From NCBI GenBank assembly GCA_963210315.1, contig OY723241.1, forward strand, positions 682,001-746,000: 64,000 nucleotides of DNA. Direction: 5' to 3'. The translations under genes were made by a program, and so were the position numbers. This document shows positions 1-10,362 of this stretch, piece by piece (within the stretch, counting starts at the first letter, position 1; every line of letters starts with the position of its first letter). Under the pieces are notes generated by a model. That model did not search any database. It had not been told where the DNA came from and worked only from the letters and a program-made list of their open reading frames with translations. This stretch comes from Rhynchopus euleeides. Lineage: Eukaryota; Euglenozoa; Diplonemea; Diplonemida; Diplonemidae.

Positions 1-1102
1 GGATGGCAAAGCAGGCATTGCCTCCAGTCCAGCCATCCCCAATAATGAGGTCAGGAGAGATCGGCTGTTGATGACCTATGGCTGGATATGACAGTTGCAG
101 GGCAGGTCAGGCGATTATATGCATCGGGAGCGATGTCGAGGCATGTGGGTGCAAAGCCAGCTTGGACCACTACCACCACCACCAAGGTCGGAATACAGTC
201 CGAGACCCGCGACAGCGTGTCCGGATACATTACTGCAACTGGAAGTACCTTGAGGAGGGGCAACGGCAGTTGGTGTGCTTTAAGTTAACATGCAGAGGAT
301 CTGGAGGGGATTCTGCATGTCTGCAGAGCCGAGCCCCAGTCACAAACCGAATCATACAGCGTGGGAATTACACGGCGGCAACCATTCCTTCCGGGAAAAG
401 ACACGTCTCTCACAAATCACACACAGTTCCGGACCCCTGGTGTAAAGCATCACGACTCCCGAACCAGCGTTGCGCGATTCGGGGTGTGAGTGTGGGCAAC
501 TTAGTTGTTACAACCGTGGCCCTAAGTTGTCTCCCCGCCGAACTTAGCCAACCAAAAAAAAGACTTGGAGTTGCGTTCTTTGTTTATACGAACAAAAATA
601 CACCCCTCCCCCGCTCCAAATCATATCCACACCCCACGGAAGTAGCGCACAACGGGGGACGGGTCGCCGAGGAGCTGCGTACGGGGGATGTGAAGCCGAC
701 CCGAGCGGGGTGGGAAAGGGGGCTACGCACAGACAGGAGGGAATCGTAAAGCAACCCCGTGGTCCTGCCATGCGCCCTGATGGGCGCAGTGGGACACGGG
801 GCGAGCAACAGTCCGTACAGGACTGCTGCTGGAGAGCAACGTCACGAGAGAGTTTTCGGATTCTATTGGGGGTGCCTCCGTGCCGATGCACGGCAACCCG
901 CCTGCACTGCAGGAAGAAGCAGCACCACAGGCCTCTATGTGTGGCCTGCCTCTGGGAAACGAATCATTCGAGTGGCCACAACACGACGACAATGCAATTT
1001 GCACAGGCCTGTCGCTAACTTTTCGATTTTGGAGATTTGGTGGGTTGACGCTCCTGTTTTGGGGGGGGATCAGGGGGGAAAACACTAGGGGTCAATTTTT
1101 CT

Positions 1103-1121
1103 CGCGCGCGCTTCGCGCGCG
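1103..1121. repeat. GC hairpin
   Basis: A perfect inverted repeat of eight alternating C and G bases on each side of a CTT loop. A related hairpin (six-bp core plus flanking TT/AA) is at 43558-43578. In both places it lies in the same repeat-rich setting as the paired GGA-loop hairpins, so it is probably part of the same dispersed repeat family. Confidence 0.6.
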
Positions 1122-1164
1122 CTCGTGTTGTTGCCAAATTTTCCCATCGGTGGACCACTAGGTG

Positions 1165-1587
1165 GGCACGGTGTGAGGCGCTGGGTTCCTTCCGTGGTTC
1201 CTCTCCCGCTCGCGCCGTCGGGTGCCGGAGGAAACCAAAAAATGGCTTTCGGGACCATGATTTCGACGCTGCCCCCTGATATGCCACGGCCGTCAAAGCG
1301 CAAGGACTTGGTTACTAGACGGGCACGCGAGATAGGGGGGCTGGGGGGCAGAGCCCCCCAGCCGCCGGAGGCCACGGTAGTGAACATCTGTTCATTGTGG
1401 GCGTACAGATTCTGTGTGAGTTGGCTGTGTCCCCCTGAGGCGACTGGAGTGGTTGGATTCCCTGACCCGGTGGGAATCGAATGACTTGAGTACGAGACAC
1501 ACGCCACAGGGGGGTCTGGGGGGCGGAGCCCCCCAGCCGCCGGAGGCCACGGTAGTGATCATCTGTTCCTGCAAAACCATACTCTCT
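1165..1587 (+). repeat. Dispersed paired-hairpin repeat, copy 1
   Basis: Homologous to 46720-47150 and, for its right part, to 42785-43065. Each copy has two hairpins with a nine-base stem (CTGGGGGGC paired with GCCCCCCAG) and a three-base loop. Here they are at 1341-1361 and 1516-1536, 175 bp apart. Each is followed by a conserved stretch (CCGCCGGAGGCCACGGTAGT) and a version of ATCTGTTC. The left part (1185-1320) aligns with 46735-46905 with many substitutions. Short open frames across it are similar between copies only because the DNA is. Confidence 0.75.
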
Positions 1588-1856
1588 TCGACGTCGACCC
1601 AGTGAAAGTGGGTTGACGCTTGGTCGACGCTTGGTGAGCGTCGACCCAGTGTAACCGGGTCAACGCTAGGTTAGCGTCGACCCAGTGTAATAAATGGGTT
1701 GACGCTTGGTCCAGGCTTGAATGGCAACCCAGTTCCACTGGGTCGACGCTCCAAGCCTCGACCAAGCGTCAACCCAGTCCACTGGGTCGACGCTGGGTCG
1801 ACGCTTTTTTATGGGGGGGGGAAACCCAAAATCACTGGGTCGACGGTCGACGCTTA
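1588..1856. repeat. GTCGAC-motif repeat cluster
   Basis: About ten alternating direct and inverted copies of a motif around GTCGACCCAGTG or GTCAACCCAGTG, with reverse-complement forms such as CACTGGGTCGAC, packed in 270 bp. A shorter, degenerate cluster of the same motif follows the related repeat at 43068-43147, so the two repeats travel together. Confidence 0.7.
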
Positions 1857-2239
1857 GCGACATGCCTGCAATTTGCACAACCAGGAGGGGGGGGGGGTAA
1901 ACATCGTAGCAACAGAATCATTCTTCCGCCACCCGATAGCCTGCTGCATTAACGGGTGTGATGTCCAAATGTGATCACGATGTCGCTGGGCACACAAAGG
2001 AAGCAGGGGTCGTGGGAAGCACCTGCTCCTTTGGAGCGTGACACTTTATGCATCACAACTGTCCTGAAGAAACTAACGATCATCACAACGGGGCAGCCCT
2101 TTATTGTGCTGCCCATCCTTCTGGCCTAGCAAAGAAGGCTGCTGGCAGCGCATGCATATATTCACTCATGGGACTCCGCACAGGCAACACATCATGAAGC
2201 ACACAAACAAGAAATGCGCTAAATGTCTGCTGCCCGCCT

Positions 2240-5200
2240 TCAAGATTTCAGCTTGCCGGTGCAACCCTCCAGGTTTGCAAAGGACATGTGCTCGAAGGTC
2301 ACCGTCGTGCCGTGCTCGAGCGTGTTACAGCACACTGACACAGACGAAAACGTGGACCCCGCAACAGACACCTCCACAAAACCCAACCCGTCTCCGGACT
2401 TCGCAGCCCGCACCAGCCCATCCAGCCAGGCAACAAACCTGCCGTGCGCCACGCCTGCCCCGCTCACCACCTGCGACAGCACCGCCTGCGCCCCCTCTGG
2501 GTCGCCCTGGGACAGCAGCGCCACCGCGGTTCTGATGCCTGCGACGCCCTCCTCCTTGTCGTTGTGCGTTTCGTACATCCACTCCTCCCCGCCGTCCGCC
2601 TCGCCCAGGGTCCCGAACACAACAGACGCCGCGAGCGGGGCAGCCCGCCCCCCAGTCGCAGACGCTACTGAGGGGAACCGCGCCGCGGTAAACCTCCCCT
2701 TCCAGGACCCGAAGGCAACCGCCTCCGACACCACAACCGGAGCAGACGCCGCTTCGGCCGCACGGGAGAGGACATCCGCATCCTCGATGACACCCCCCAG
2801 CACGTGGAAGGTCTGCACCGCAGCAGTGCCGAGGTAGAGGCAGCCAGCCATGCTGCAGTGCACGCCGCAGGACACCCCCTCCTTCGCCAGCCGCACCGCG
2901 CACCGCGTCGCATTGATGTTGGCGGTGCCGCTGAGGTTGCCCGACGTGCCCCAAGTGATGACGATGCGGTCCTCCGACACCGAGTGGATCAGCCCGCGCA
3001 GCTGATCAGCAGCCGTGCCCACCAACGCCAGGAGCCCCTGCCGTGCCTCGTCGCTCCGCGCCTGTGGAGTGGCCTTGCTGCGGAGGGCCAGTGCGATCGT
3101 TTTGCACGCCTTCCTGTCGCTTGCGAGGAGCGCTTTTTTGAAGCCGAGCGCATCGGCTTTTTTGGCATCATTGGTGTCGCGCATCGCGCCGGAAAGCCGT
3201 GTAACGGCATCACCACCCCCGAATTGGAACAGAGCAAGGTCGCCTTTGGCATCGGAGGAGCCTGCGCTGTGGTTGTCTGAGGAGTCGTCGAGACACTCGC
3301 CGCGCGCCGCCTTCACGACGTGCGGGGGGACGTAGCGGATGAACTCCGACATCATGACGAGGATGTTGCGCATCGCGAGCTGCACCCTGTCGGGCTTCTT
3401 CACATTGTGCAGCTTCACCAGCTGGTCGAAGTTGAGCACGGCGATCGCCTCTGCCATCTCTGCGGCGACAGTCGCTGCGCCGTACACCTTTTCCAGCTTT
3501 GCCGCCTGCTGCCGCCGTGCGACGACAGCCGCTGCGATGGTGCACAGCACCACGAACCCCCCGACACTGCCGGCGATGATGATGACCGTCGTGTTATCGT
3601 CCCCCCCGCCCTCCTCGAGCTCCGGGAAGATATATGCCCCGTTGCACCGCAGCGTGGCCAGCTGTGCCCGCACCCTATCCTTCACCACCCCGCTGATGAG
3701 GGGGTGGTACCCCACATCGCGCCACAGGTCCTCCGTCGCTGTAGACGCGACCCACCTGATCAGCTGGGCGTGCTCGGTACGGCACACCTCTCCCTGCACA
3801 TTACGCCTCACCGCCATGAACACGACACGGTAGTAGGGGTAGAGTTTGGACTCCTCCACCTCAGACACGTTGAAGCTCCCCCGCGAGCTGTCGTAGGTCA
3901 GGATGCTACCCTCCACCGCGGTCAGGGCAGACAGGGAGGGTGTCATGATGAAGCCGTTTTGAACCGGGTTTGCTACAGACAGGCCCCACGTGCTGCTGCT
4001 GGCGTAGTCCAGAAAGGCGATGGCGCCGGGGGTTTCCTTCAGAAAACGCACCACGTCGTTGGTGTGGGGGAGGATGAGGTGCGGGCGGTGGACCGCCGGG
4101 TCCAATCCGAGTTTTTCCACAAACGCGGCGTAGTTTTTGAGAGACCGATCCGCAACAAGGGTGACATTCGCCGGGAAGAAGGGGACGTATGACGGCGGCG
4201 TCCGCACAGCCGGGTCGCTCCAAAGCGTGACCTCCCTCGCCACCAGGGAACGGATAAGACCCACGCCGAGGTTCCAGTTTGCACCCGCCCCAACCACCCC
4301 GAAGTTGCATGCCATGACATCAACCCTGATGGCGATGGGGAAGACAGAATACTCCGGGTTGTCGGACCACACCCCCAGCTGCGACTCTGGCACAACCTCC
4401 AGCAGGGCCTCCTGTTCAGGGGATGCGCTGTCCACTTCTGCCGGGTCGCTAACCCTCACAAACTGCCCCACATGCGACTTGCGGTAGCTGTATGCAATGC
4501 TGTTCAGCAGTGGCTTCAGCGCCCCGCAGTTCCTGCAATTCAGCTGGACGGGGATTCCGAGGATGTCACACCCTGCGTGGTGCATCACGTCAAACGCTCT
4601 GTTCACGGTAGCGGGCGACACGGGCACCAGGTTAGTATTCGCCGTGACCTTCAGCGCATCCGGCGAAGTCAGAAGCCAGACGAAGAAGGACAGCGCTGCG
4701 CAGGCTCCGGGTGACCCCATCCGTGTCGCGACGTATGAGAGACCCGCCAGCGGATACCCCGTCGTGCCCGGCATGGTCCCAATGAGGGTTTTCGCCTCCA
4801 CCAGCACCGAGGTGGCGGCGTCATCCCCGTCAGCCCACCCCGGGATGGTGACCTTCCCTGCGCCGTTGATGATCACGGCGAACCGCATGCCAGCCGAGAG
4901 CACACCAGATATGCCGTGATAGGATATGCTCCCATAGGTAGCCTTCACGCAGGCACGCACACCACTGCTCTTGTGACAGTGCTGGAGGCGGTCCGGTGGG
5001 ACCATCCCCAGGGGAAACACCGGCGACGGTGTGTGTTCCCAGGCGTTGTAGTTGCGGAATGCTGTGGTGACGATCTCCGTTGTGCCGCTCTTGTCCAAAC
5101 GCACCACCACCGTGATGCGTACGTGTGGCAGCATCTTGTTTTCGGAGCTGAGGTGGGTGATGCGGGGGTCGTCCCAATATTCAATCAGTCCCTTGAAGAT

Positions 5201-5593
5201 ATCCGCCGCGGTGGGAACGTCCAACGTGACGGTGGAGCCCTCCCCGAGATTAAACACCAGTGCGACAGGCACGACAACTGCCGGGAAGAGCTGAACGTCG
5301 GGTGCAGCTGCGTATTGCGCTTCACTGAAGAGAGAGTCCGTCCCGGCAAAGTCAGTCCGGTTCGCAACGAGGTCCCCCTTCCCGACACCGCTTCCACTGC
5401 AGGCGTAGGTGACGTTCACCCCAGTCTGAGCCACGTAGTCCTCCCGCCAGGCAGCCATCAGGGGGCACAGCATGGAGCTGCCTGTGGCAGTGAGCGTGGT
5501 TGGGCCAGAGGGTGCCGGGGTACCACAGGGCGCCAGTGCCGCAAGCATCGCCGCACAGAGCATTGCAGAGGTGGGTGAGCCGTGCGGTGCCAT
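2240..5593 (-). CDS. Receptor-like protein: two PstS-like domains, TM, degenerate cyclase-like tail
   Basis: Single exon of 1117 residues from an ATG at 5593. The first ~28 residues look like a signal peptide. Residues about 30-330 resemble a phosphate-binding (PstS-type) periplasmic protein: an early GSSMLCPL segment, then SGSGVGKGDL and a DFAGTDSLFS segment. A second diverged domain of the same kind spans about 400-655. One hydrophobic span follows at about 668-692 (VIIIAGSVGGFVVLCTIAAA), then a cytoplasmic tail with a segment at about 865-945 (DRIVITWG, GVHCSMAGCLYLG, FHVLGGVIEDADVLSRAAEA) that matches the layout of class III nucleotide cyclases. The metal-binding aspartates expected in an active cyclase are not evident, so the tail may be regulatory. 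A phosphate- or anion-sensing surface receptor is inferred, not shown. The cyclase assignment is the weaker part. Confidence 0.7.
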   Translation of the reverse strand: MAPHGSPTSAMLCAAMLAALAPCGTPAPSGPTTLTATGSSMLCPLMAAWREDYVAQTGVNVTYACSGSGVGKGDLVANRTDFAGTDSLFSEAQYAAAPDVQLFPAVVVPVALVFNLGEGSTVTLDVPTAADIFKGLIEYWDDPRITHLSSENKMLPHVRITVVVRLDKSGTTEIVTTAFRNYNAWEHTPSPVFPLGMVPPDRLQHCHKSSGVRACVKATYGSISYHGISGVLSAGMRFAVIINGAGKVTIPGWADGDDAATSVLVEAKTLIGTMPGTTGYPLAGLSYVATRMGSPGACAALSFFVWLLTSPDALKVTANTNLVPVSPATVNRAFDVMHHAGCDILGIPVQLNCRNCGALKPLLNSIAYSYRKSHVGQFVRVSDPAEVDSASPEQEALLEVVPESQLGVWSDNPEYSVFPIAIRVDVMACNFGVVGAGANWNLGVGLIRSLVAREVTLWSDPAVRTPPSYVPFFPANVTLVADRSLKNYAAFVEKLGLDPAVHRPHLILPHTNDVVRFLKETPGAIAFLDYASSSTWGLSVANPVQNGFIMTPSLSALTAVEGSILTYDSSRGSFNVSEVEESKLYPYYRVVFMAVRRNVQGEVCRTEHAQLIRWVASTATEDLWRDVGYHPLISGVVKDRVRAQLATLRCNGAYIFPELEEGGGDDNTTVIIIAGSVGGFVVLCTIAAAVVARRQQAAKLEKVYGAATVAAEMAEAIAVLNFDQLVKLHNVKKPDRVQLAMRNILVMMSEFIRYVPPHVVKAARGECLDDSSDNHSAGSSDAKGDLALFQFGGGDAVTRLSGAMRDTNDAKKADALGFKKALLASDRKACKTIALALRSKATPQARSDEARQGLLALVGTAADQLRGLIHSVSEDRIVITWGTSGNLSGTANINATRCAVRLAKEGVSCGVHCSMAGCLYLGTAAVQTFHVLGGVIEDADVLSRAAEAASAPVVVSEAVAFGSWKGRFTAARFPSVASATGGRAAPLAASVVFGTLGEADGGEEWMYETHNDKEEGVAGIRTAVALLSQGDPEGAQAVLSQVVSGAGVAHGRFVAWLDGLVRAAKSGDGLGFVEVSVAGSTFSSVSVCCNTLEHGTTVTFEHMSFANLEGCTGKLKS

Positions 5594-7670
5594 GTGCGGG
5601 CGGGTGCGGTGAGATCACCACTGCCGCACGGAGACCTGCAGGTGTGTGTGTGTGGCAGTGCAGTGGAGGTGGCGTCAGAGCGCGTTGGGTATGACCTGTG
5701 TGAAACAAAAAGAAGGTCATTGAAGTGTGAGTATGCGGGTGTGTTGAAACTAGGCGGTGTCTGTAACGCGACGCCTCGTCAAAATCACCTCCCCTCACGT
5801 CTGGCACTTCGCGAGAATTGCATGCGGGTGTGTGGGTGAGACAGATCTCGGTGTCGTTGATGCACCCTCTATCGGCATGAAGAGCCAACAGAGGGCCTAA
5901 ATACTCACCTGGTTCACATTTCTTTTTGGCTTGCATCTACTACACGGGACACCTTCGGTGCAGCGCACAGTGTAGCGCCACAACAGATGCTCCAGATCAT
6001 CATAGTGATGATGAGACAACACCCAGAGGACGTGACCGAACCCTTCCATGTGTCTGTCGCATTTCCTCTGACACACATGTGTGTCTGGTACAAAGGAAGA
6101 GGCAAATCCCAGAGCTAGTACTCCCCCCTCCACCCGGTCAGCATGCGTGGTGCCCTGAGCAAGGCGGGGGGAAGTGGGGAGGGGGGCGTGGGACTGCCTG
6201 CGCGTTGGAGAACCAGAGATCCACCTGTGTGCCCTGCACAACTCTGCCTGGTTATGTATCTACGCCCACATCCCGCCGCATGTCGGGCGGGGGGTGCGGG
6301 GCTCACCACCAAGGGGTCTATAGTAACTTGCCCTTCGTCCGCCCTGGGTGTTCCGTTCTGCGAACCCGCCCGTCCCCCACGCTGTGGCCGGTCAGAAAGG
6401 CTTTTTGTGAAACACCTCACCGCGACAGCCAGATGATCACGGGAAAGTGTCAGATCTAAAAGGTGGGTTGTGGAATGGATAGAATTATTCACCCTGCACT
6501 GCAGACCCGCAAACTCGCAACCCCATAAGGGCCGGAGGTCGCCAGAAACTTTTGCCGAAGAAGCGTTGCCTCCCGTCACTCGCTTGGGTTTGAATGCATG
6601 CGTCGGTCAGCTTCCACATGCCCCGCCCGCCCGGTGGAGACGCGAGTGCGGAGAACATGGCGAATGGGAGAGTCCTGGCAAGCGGACCCCCCATAAAACT
6701 GAGCGTGTCTGCAACAAAAGCAAAACGGAGAAGACTTGAATGTCTGCTGTGCACCCCAGCGAAAAAGATGGCACTGGCCCCGTTGTTGTAAAATCATGCG
6801 GCGAAGGAAGAAATGAAGCACAAAGCAAGGAAGGCCCTTCGCAGGATGGTGGTTCACCACCCCCCACCTCACCACAGTTCGGGATGTGGTGCGTTGAAGC
6901 GCTCGTGTGTTCAAGAGCCGTCAAACACAAGCAACTCGCTGCAGTGCGCCACATGTCCTGTGTAGTGTAGAGTACACACTACGCAACTCATCTGGAGAAA
7001 TACACATGGGCGGAGGGGGTGTGTGGCTGTCCGGCAGTCCACAGTGCAGGTGTCGGGTGTTTCGACTTGTCAGGCACCGAGCTGGCGCCCGACTGGGGGA
7101 TTTTCTTTTCGAGGAGTCGACCGGCTCCTGGGGATGGAGTCGTGCCCCGACTCCCGCGCCGTGGGGCAGACCAGCTCTCATACGGTGGGTACGATGGCGG
7201 CATCTTGCTTGCCCACAAGAGGTGATTTTGTGGGAAAATCCGGAGACCGGGCATCCAGCGGGCCTCGGGCAAGCATGAATAAAACATGGGAGGGGACGAC
7301 GGAGCACCTCACCCTCCACCCTGTTTGCTGCTGCTGGGCTCGGTGAACACAACCTCACTACTTCCACATACAGAGCGAACCCACCCCGACCCCAATAAGC
7401 ACCCGCCCGGCTTGCGTGGCTGCGGCACATGCCATCTATTCTATCGGCACAGCCACACCCCCCCCCCCCACACACACACAACTGATTCACAGGCTCATTT
7501 CCCTGCAGCAGCGTGTGCCTTTTTGAAAAAAATACAGGCCCTGTCGATACGAAGGCATAACTTTGCCCCAGCGACACCCTGCCCAACTTAACTTGCAACT
7601 GAACTGGAGAGGCTCTGGCGGGGAAGGCCCTGCCACAGCTATATTTTGTTCTGGCGGCGTGTTAGTCCGG
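5594..7670. other. Intergenic region
   Basis: About 2.1 kb between two minus-strand genes. Open frames on both strands are short, overlap each other and have biased composition. I see no domain, no long repeat and no RNA gene. A CA/C-rich tract lies at 7451-7482. Confidence 0.5.
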
Positions 7671-9414
7671 TCACTGCCTCGAGGCGACAGCATCGACCAG
7701 ACGCACTCCAGGCGCATACCCTGCGGCAGATCGCTTTGCAGCAGGCTTCTTCTTGGCCGGGGGGTCAGCACCAATGAGATCCGCCACCAGGTCTGTCGTC
7801 GGCGCCGCGGCCCTCGCCGTCGCGGGGGCGGGGCGCGCCTTGGCGGGCGCAGCCCGCACAGCACCGCCACCACCACCGCCACTACCCCGCGCCTCACACG
7901 CCTTCTTCCAGCCGGGGTTCAGGCAGGCGCGGCACCGCCCGCAGCGCTGCGCATTGCTGGCCGCCCCGCTGCCACCTGCCGCGCCTTGCGCAGGGGCGGC
8001 GCGCCCCGCAGGCCCCTTCTGCTCGCGGCGCTGCTGCTGCAGCAGGGTGCGCACCTGCGGCAGCGTCATGCCCGCCTCGGGCTGCGCCGCACCCACGATG
8101 CCACACATCTTCTGCCAGGTCGCATGCGAGGGGGAAGGGTGTGTCATGTCCTTCCGCATCCAGCGCACCAGGCGCCCGCAGCCCTTCCGCGTGAGATACC
8201 CCTCGTTGTTCAAAAACCTGTGCAGCTGCGCGTCGATGTCCTGCGCGGGGGGCGCCTGCTGCTGCTGCTGCTGCTGTGGGGGCTGCTGCCTGCCCTTCGA
8301 CGAAGCGCCTGCGGGGGAGATCTTGATGTTCGGGTCGTCCCGCCAGGTCCCCTGCCGGGTGGCGTATTGATAGGAGAAGGACTCGTCGTAAGGAGGGTAG
8401 CCCCCGTGTGGCTCCACGCCTGCCACCACGCCGTTGCCCTGCGCGCAGTCCGACTCGCGGTTGCTGATGGTCCACAGGCCCTGCGGGCTGGAGAAGAGGA
8501 ACCAGGTGTCGCGGTGCTGCGCAGACGGCGGCGGGGTGTACGCCCACATGTGGCAGCCGTTGCACGCCCCGCGCTGCAGCAGGTAGACGCCTGACATCAT
8601 GGGGTACGCAGGGCACTCAACACGCACCTCGTGGCGGAGCTGCTGCGACCCGCCCTGCGACTGCTGCTGGTCATCCGAGCGCTGCGATGCACCCCGTGCC
8701 GGAGGCGCCTCGTCTTCCTCATCCTCGTCGTCGTCGAAGAGGCTGACCTGCTGTGGGGCAGGGCGGTAGGGTGTTGCGCCCGCATCCATGCGCGAGAGGT
8801 CAGCCCGCTCCGCAATCCTGAGGCGCTTGCCCTCGAAGGGGTCGGCCCACCCTGCAGCGTCGCGGCGCCTTTTTCGCGGCGTGACAAAGTCCCACGTCTG
8901 CGAGCCTGGCAGCATGCTGACGAGGCGCTGCTGCAGGTCATACCGCACGACGGGGTCCACGTCCCTGAAGTAGCGGGCCTCCTCCTGCTGCAGCGTGCTG
9001 TGCACCCAGCGGGTGTAGCTATCCGCCCCGGCGCCCTTGCCAGCATCCTGCCCCCACACGCTGGTGATGCTGCGGCACACCTTGCTCCATTTCTGCAGGC
9101 TTGTCTCGTCCAGCACCCTCTGTGTGGATATGGGGGGAATGTGGGAACATGGGTAGCGGAGGTGAAGCCAAACAACGATGGGTTGTCTGTTGGTGCACAA
9201 CGCCAATAAAATCCACAACGAGTCATCCACTCTATATGGAAAAAATGCACAAAGTGTGACCGGTTGTGTTTGCTGGGTGTGGGGGCGGTAGGGCTGCAGC
9301 ACCCTTTCTCCATACCTCAACCCGCTCGAAGTATTCAGCGGGGTCAGCGGGGCGTGCCGACACGCACACCCAGTCCTGCACGAAGTGCTGCAGCAGGTCC
9401 TGCCGCCCTGTCAT
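7671..9414 (-). CDS. CXXC-type zinc-finger protein, two exons
   Basis: Exon 1 is 9316-9414 (33 codons) and exon 2 is 7671-9119 (482 codons plus stop). The 196-bp intron has GTATGG at the donor and a CACAG acceptor, and the join keeps frame. The predicted protein has 515 residues. The N-terminal ~100 residues are helical, followed by a basic patch (PRKRRR), an acidic run near FDDDEDEEDE, a Cys/Trp-rich middle domain and a glutamine run. At about residues 421-437 it has C-G-x-C-x-x-C-L-N-P...K-K-A-C, which matches the first half of a CXXC (CpG-binding) finger. The second cysteine cluster of a full finger is missing. The C-terminus is Ala/Lys/Pro-rich. A nuclear DNA- or chromatin-binding role is inferred from the finger and basic patches. 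Confidence 0.7.
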
Positions 9415-10362
9415 CTGGCCGACTCCACCTGCCCCTTCCTGCGGGTGGCTTGATGGATACTCGCAAACACCCTCAGATCAGCAAGGCGGCAAAAGGGTGG
9501 CGGTTGGATCGAAAAGTGCCGTGGGGGGGGGGCGGGGGCAGGGAAGTTCGCCAGGGGGAAGGGGAGAATGGGGGGTTGGGGTGAGGTCATTGGCAGCGAT
9601 TCAAAAACTAGCCCCGGGTTGCTTGGGACAGAGGGCGCGTCTGCGCACTTCTCAGCCAGCAATGTTCGCCGAAAAGGCTTGGCAAAAAATGGTTATGCGT
9701 GCCTTCCCCGTAGACGGGTGGAAATTATCGCTTCAGTTCTACCGCTCGCCCTCTCTAATGCTTACGCTTCGTTGATGCGTTGACGCTCCCACACACACAC
9801 GCTTTACAAAACCTTCCCCTCAAGGTGTGTAGAGCTCCCGGGGGGACAGAGCCAAATGACACACTCCTGTCTTTTCCCCGCCACTGCCACACAAATAAGG
9901 GCCTCCCTAAGGGTGCCCCTTATATTCCTTCGATTAGTTGACATGGAGTCGCCGCAACTCGCAACACACACCCTTGCAGGGTGACCTTTGGTTGCGGAGC
10001 ACGGCAGGGCGAGCAGCCAACAGCAGCGACACGTCTGCACTCAAGCATGCCTGTGAAGAACAAACCACACGGGGGGGCGGAGTGCTGCCTCCACTCTGTG
10101 CCAGACTGTGCCGCAGTGCGACACCTGCCCCCCTCTGAGGGGCAGATCAATATTTTCTGTACTTCTGAGGGAAGACTTCCATACCCACACCCCCCACACA
10201 CACACACACCCGGGAGTGGGCAGAGGCGCAGGGTTACCCTTGAAACCAAGATCATCACACACCCCCACATGCGCATTGCAAACACACATCACCGCCACAA
10301 CCTCACCCTCCTGTCTGCTGTTGGCGACATATATGGCCCCTCTGCACCCACCCACCCCCCCG
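9415..10362. other. Intergenic region
   Basis: No credible gene. It holds G-rich and CA-rich low-complexity tracts (9523-9590 and 10185-10215). It probably contains the promoter of the CXXC gene on its left and the 3' flank of the TMEM245-like gene on its right. Confidence 0.5.

Larger units (their letters stand above)
1..2239. other. Gene-free region with repeats
   Basis: No open frame here has the look of a gene. The reading frames at 78-749, 544-891 and 759-1088 overlap on both strands and have arbitrary composition. The right half (about 1100-1860) is made of a short GC hairpin, a dispersed repeat shared with 42.8 kb and 46.7 kb, and a GTCGAC repeat cluster, each listed separately. 1870-2239 shows nothing recognisable and probably includes the 3' flank of the minus-strand gene ending at 2240. 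Confidence 0.6.
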
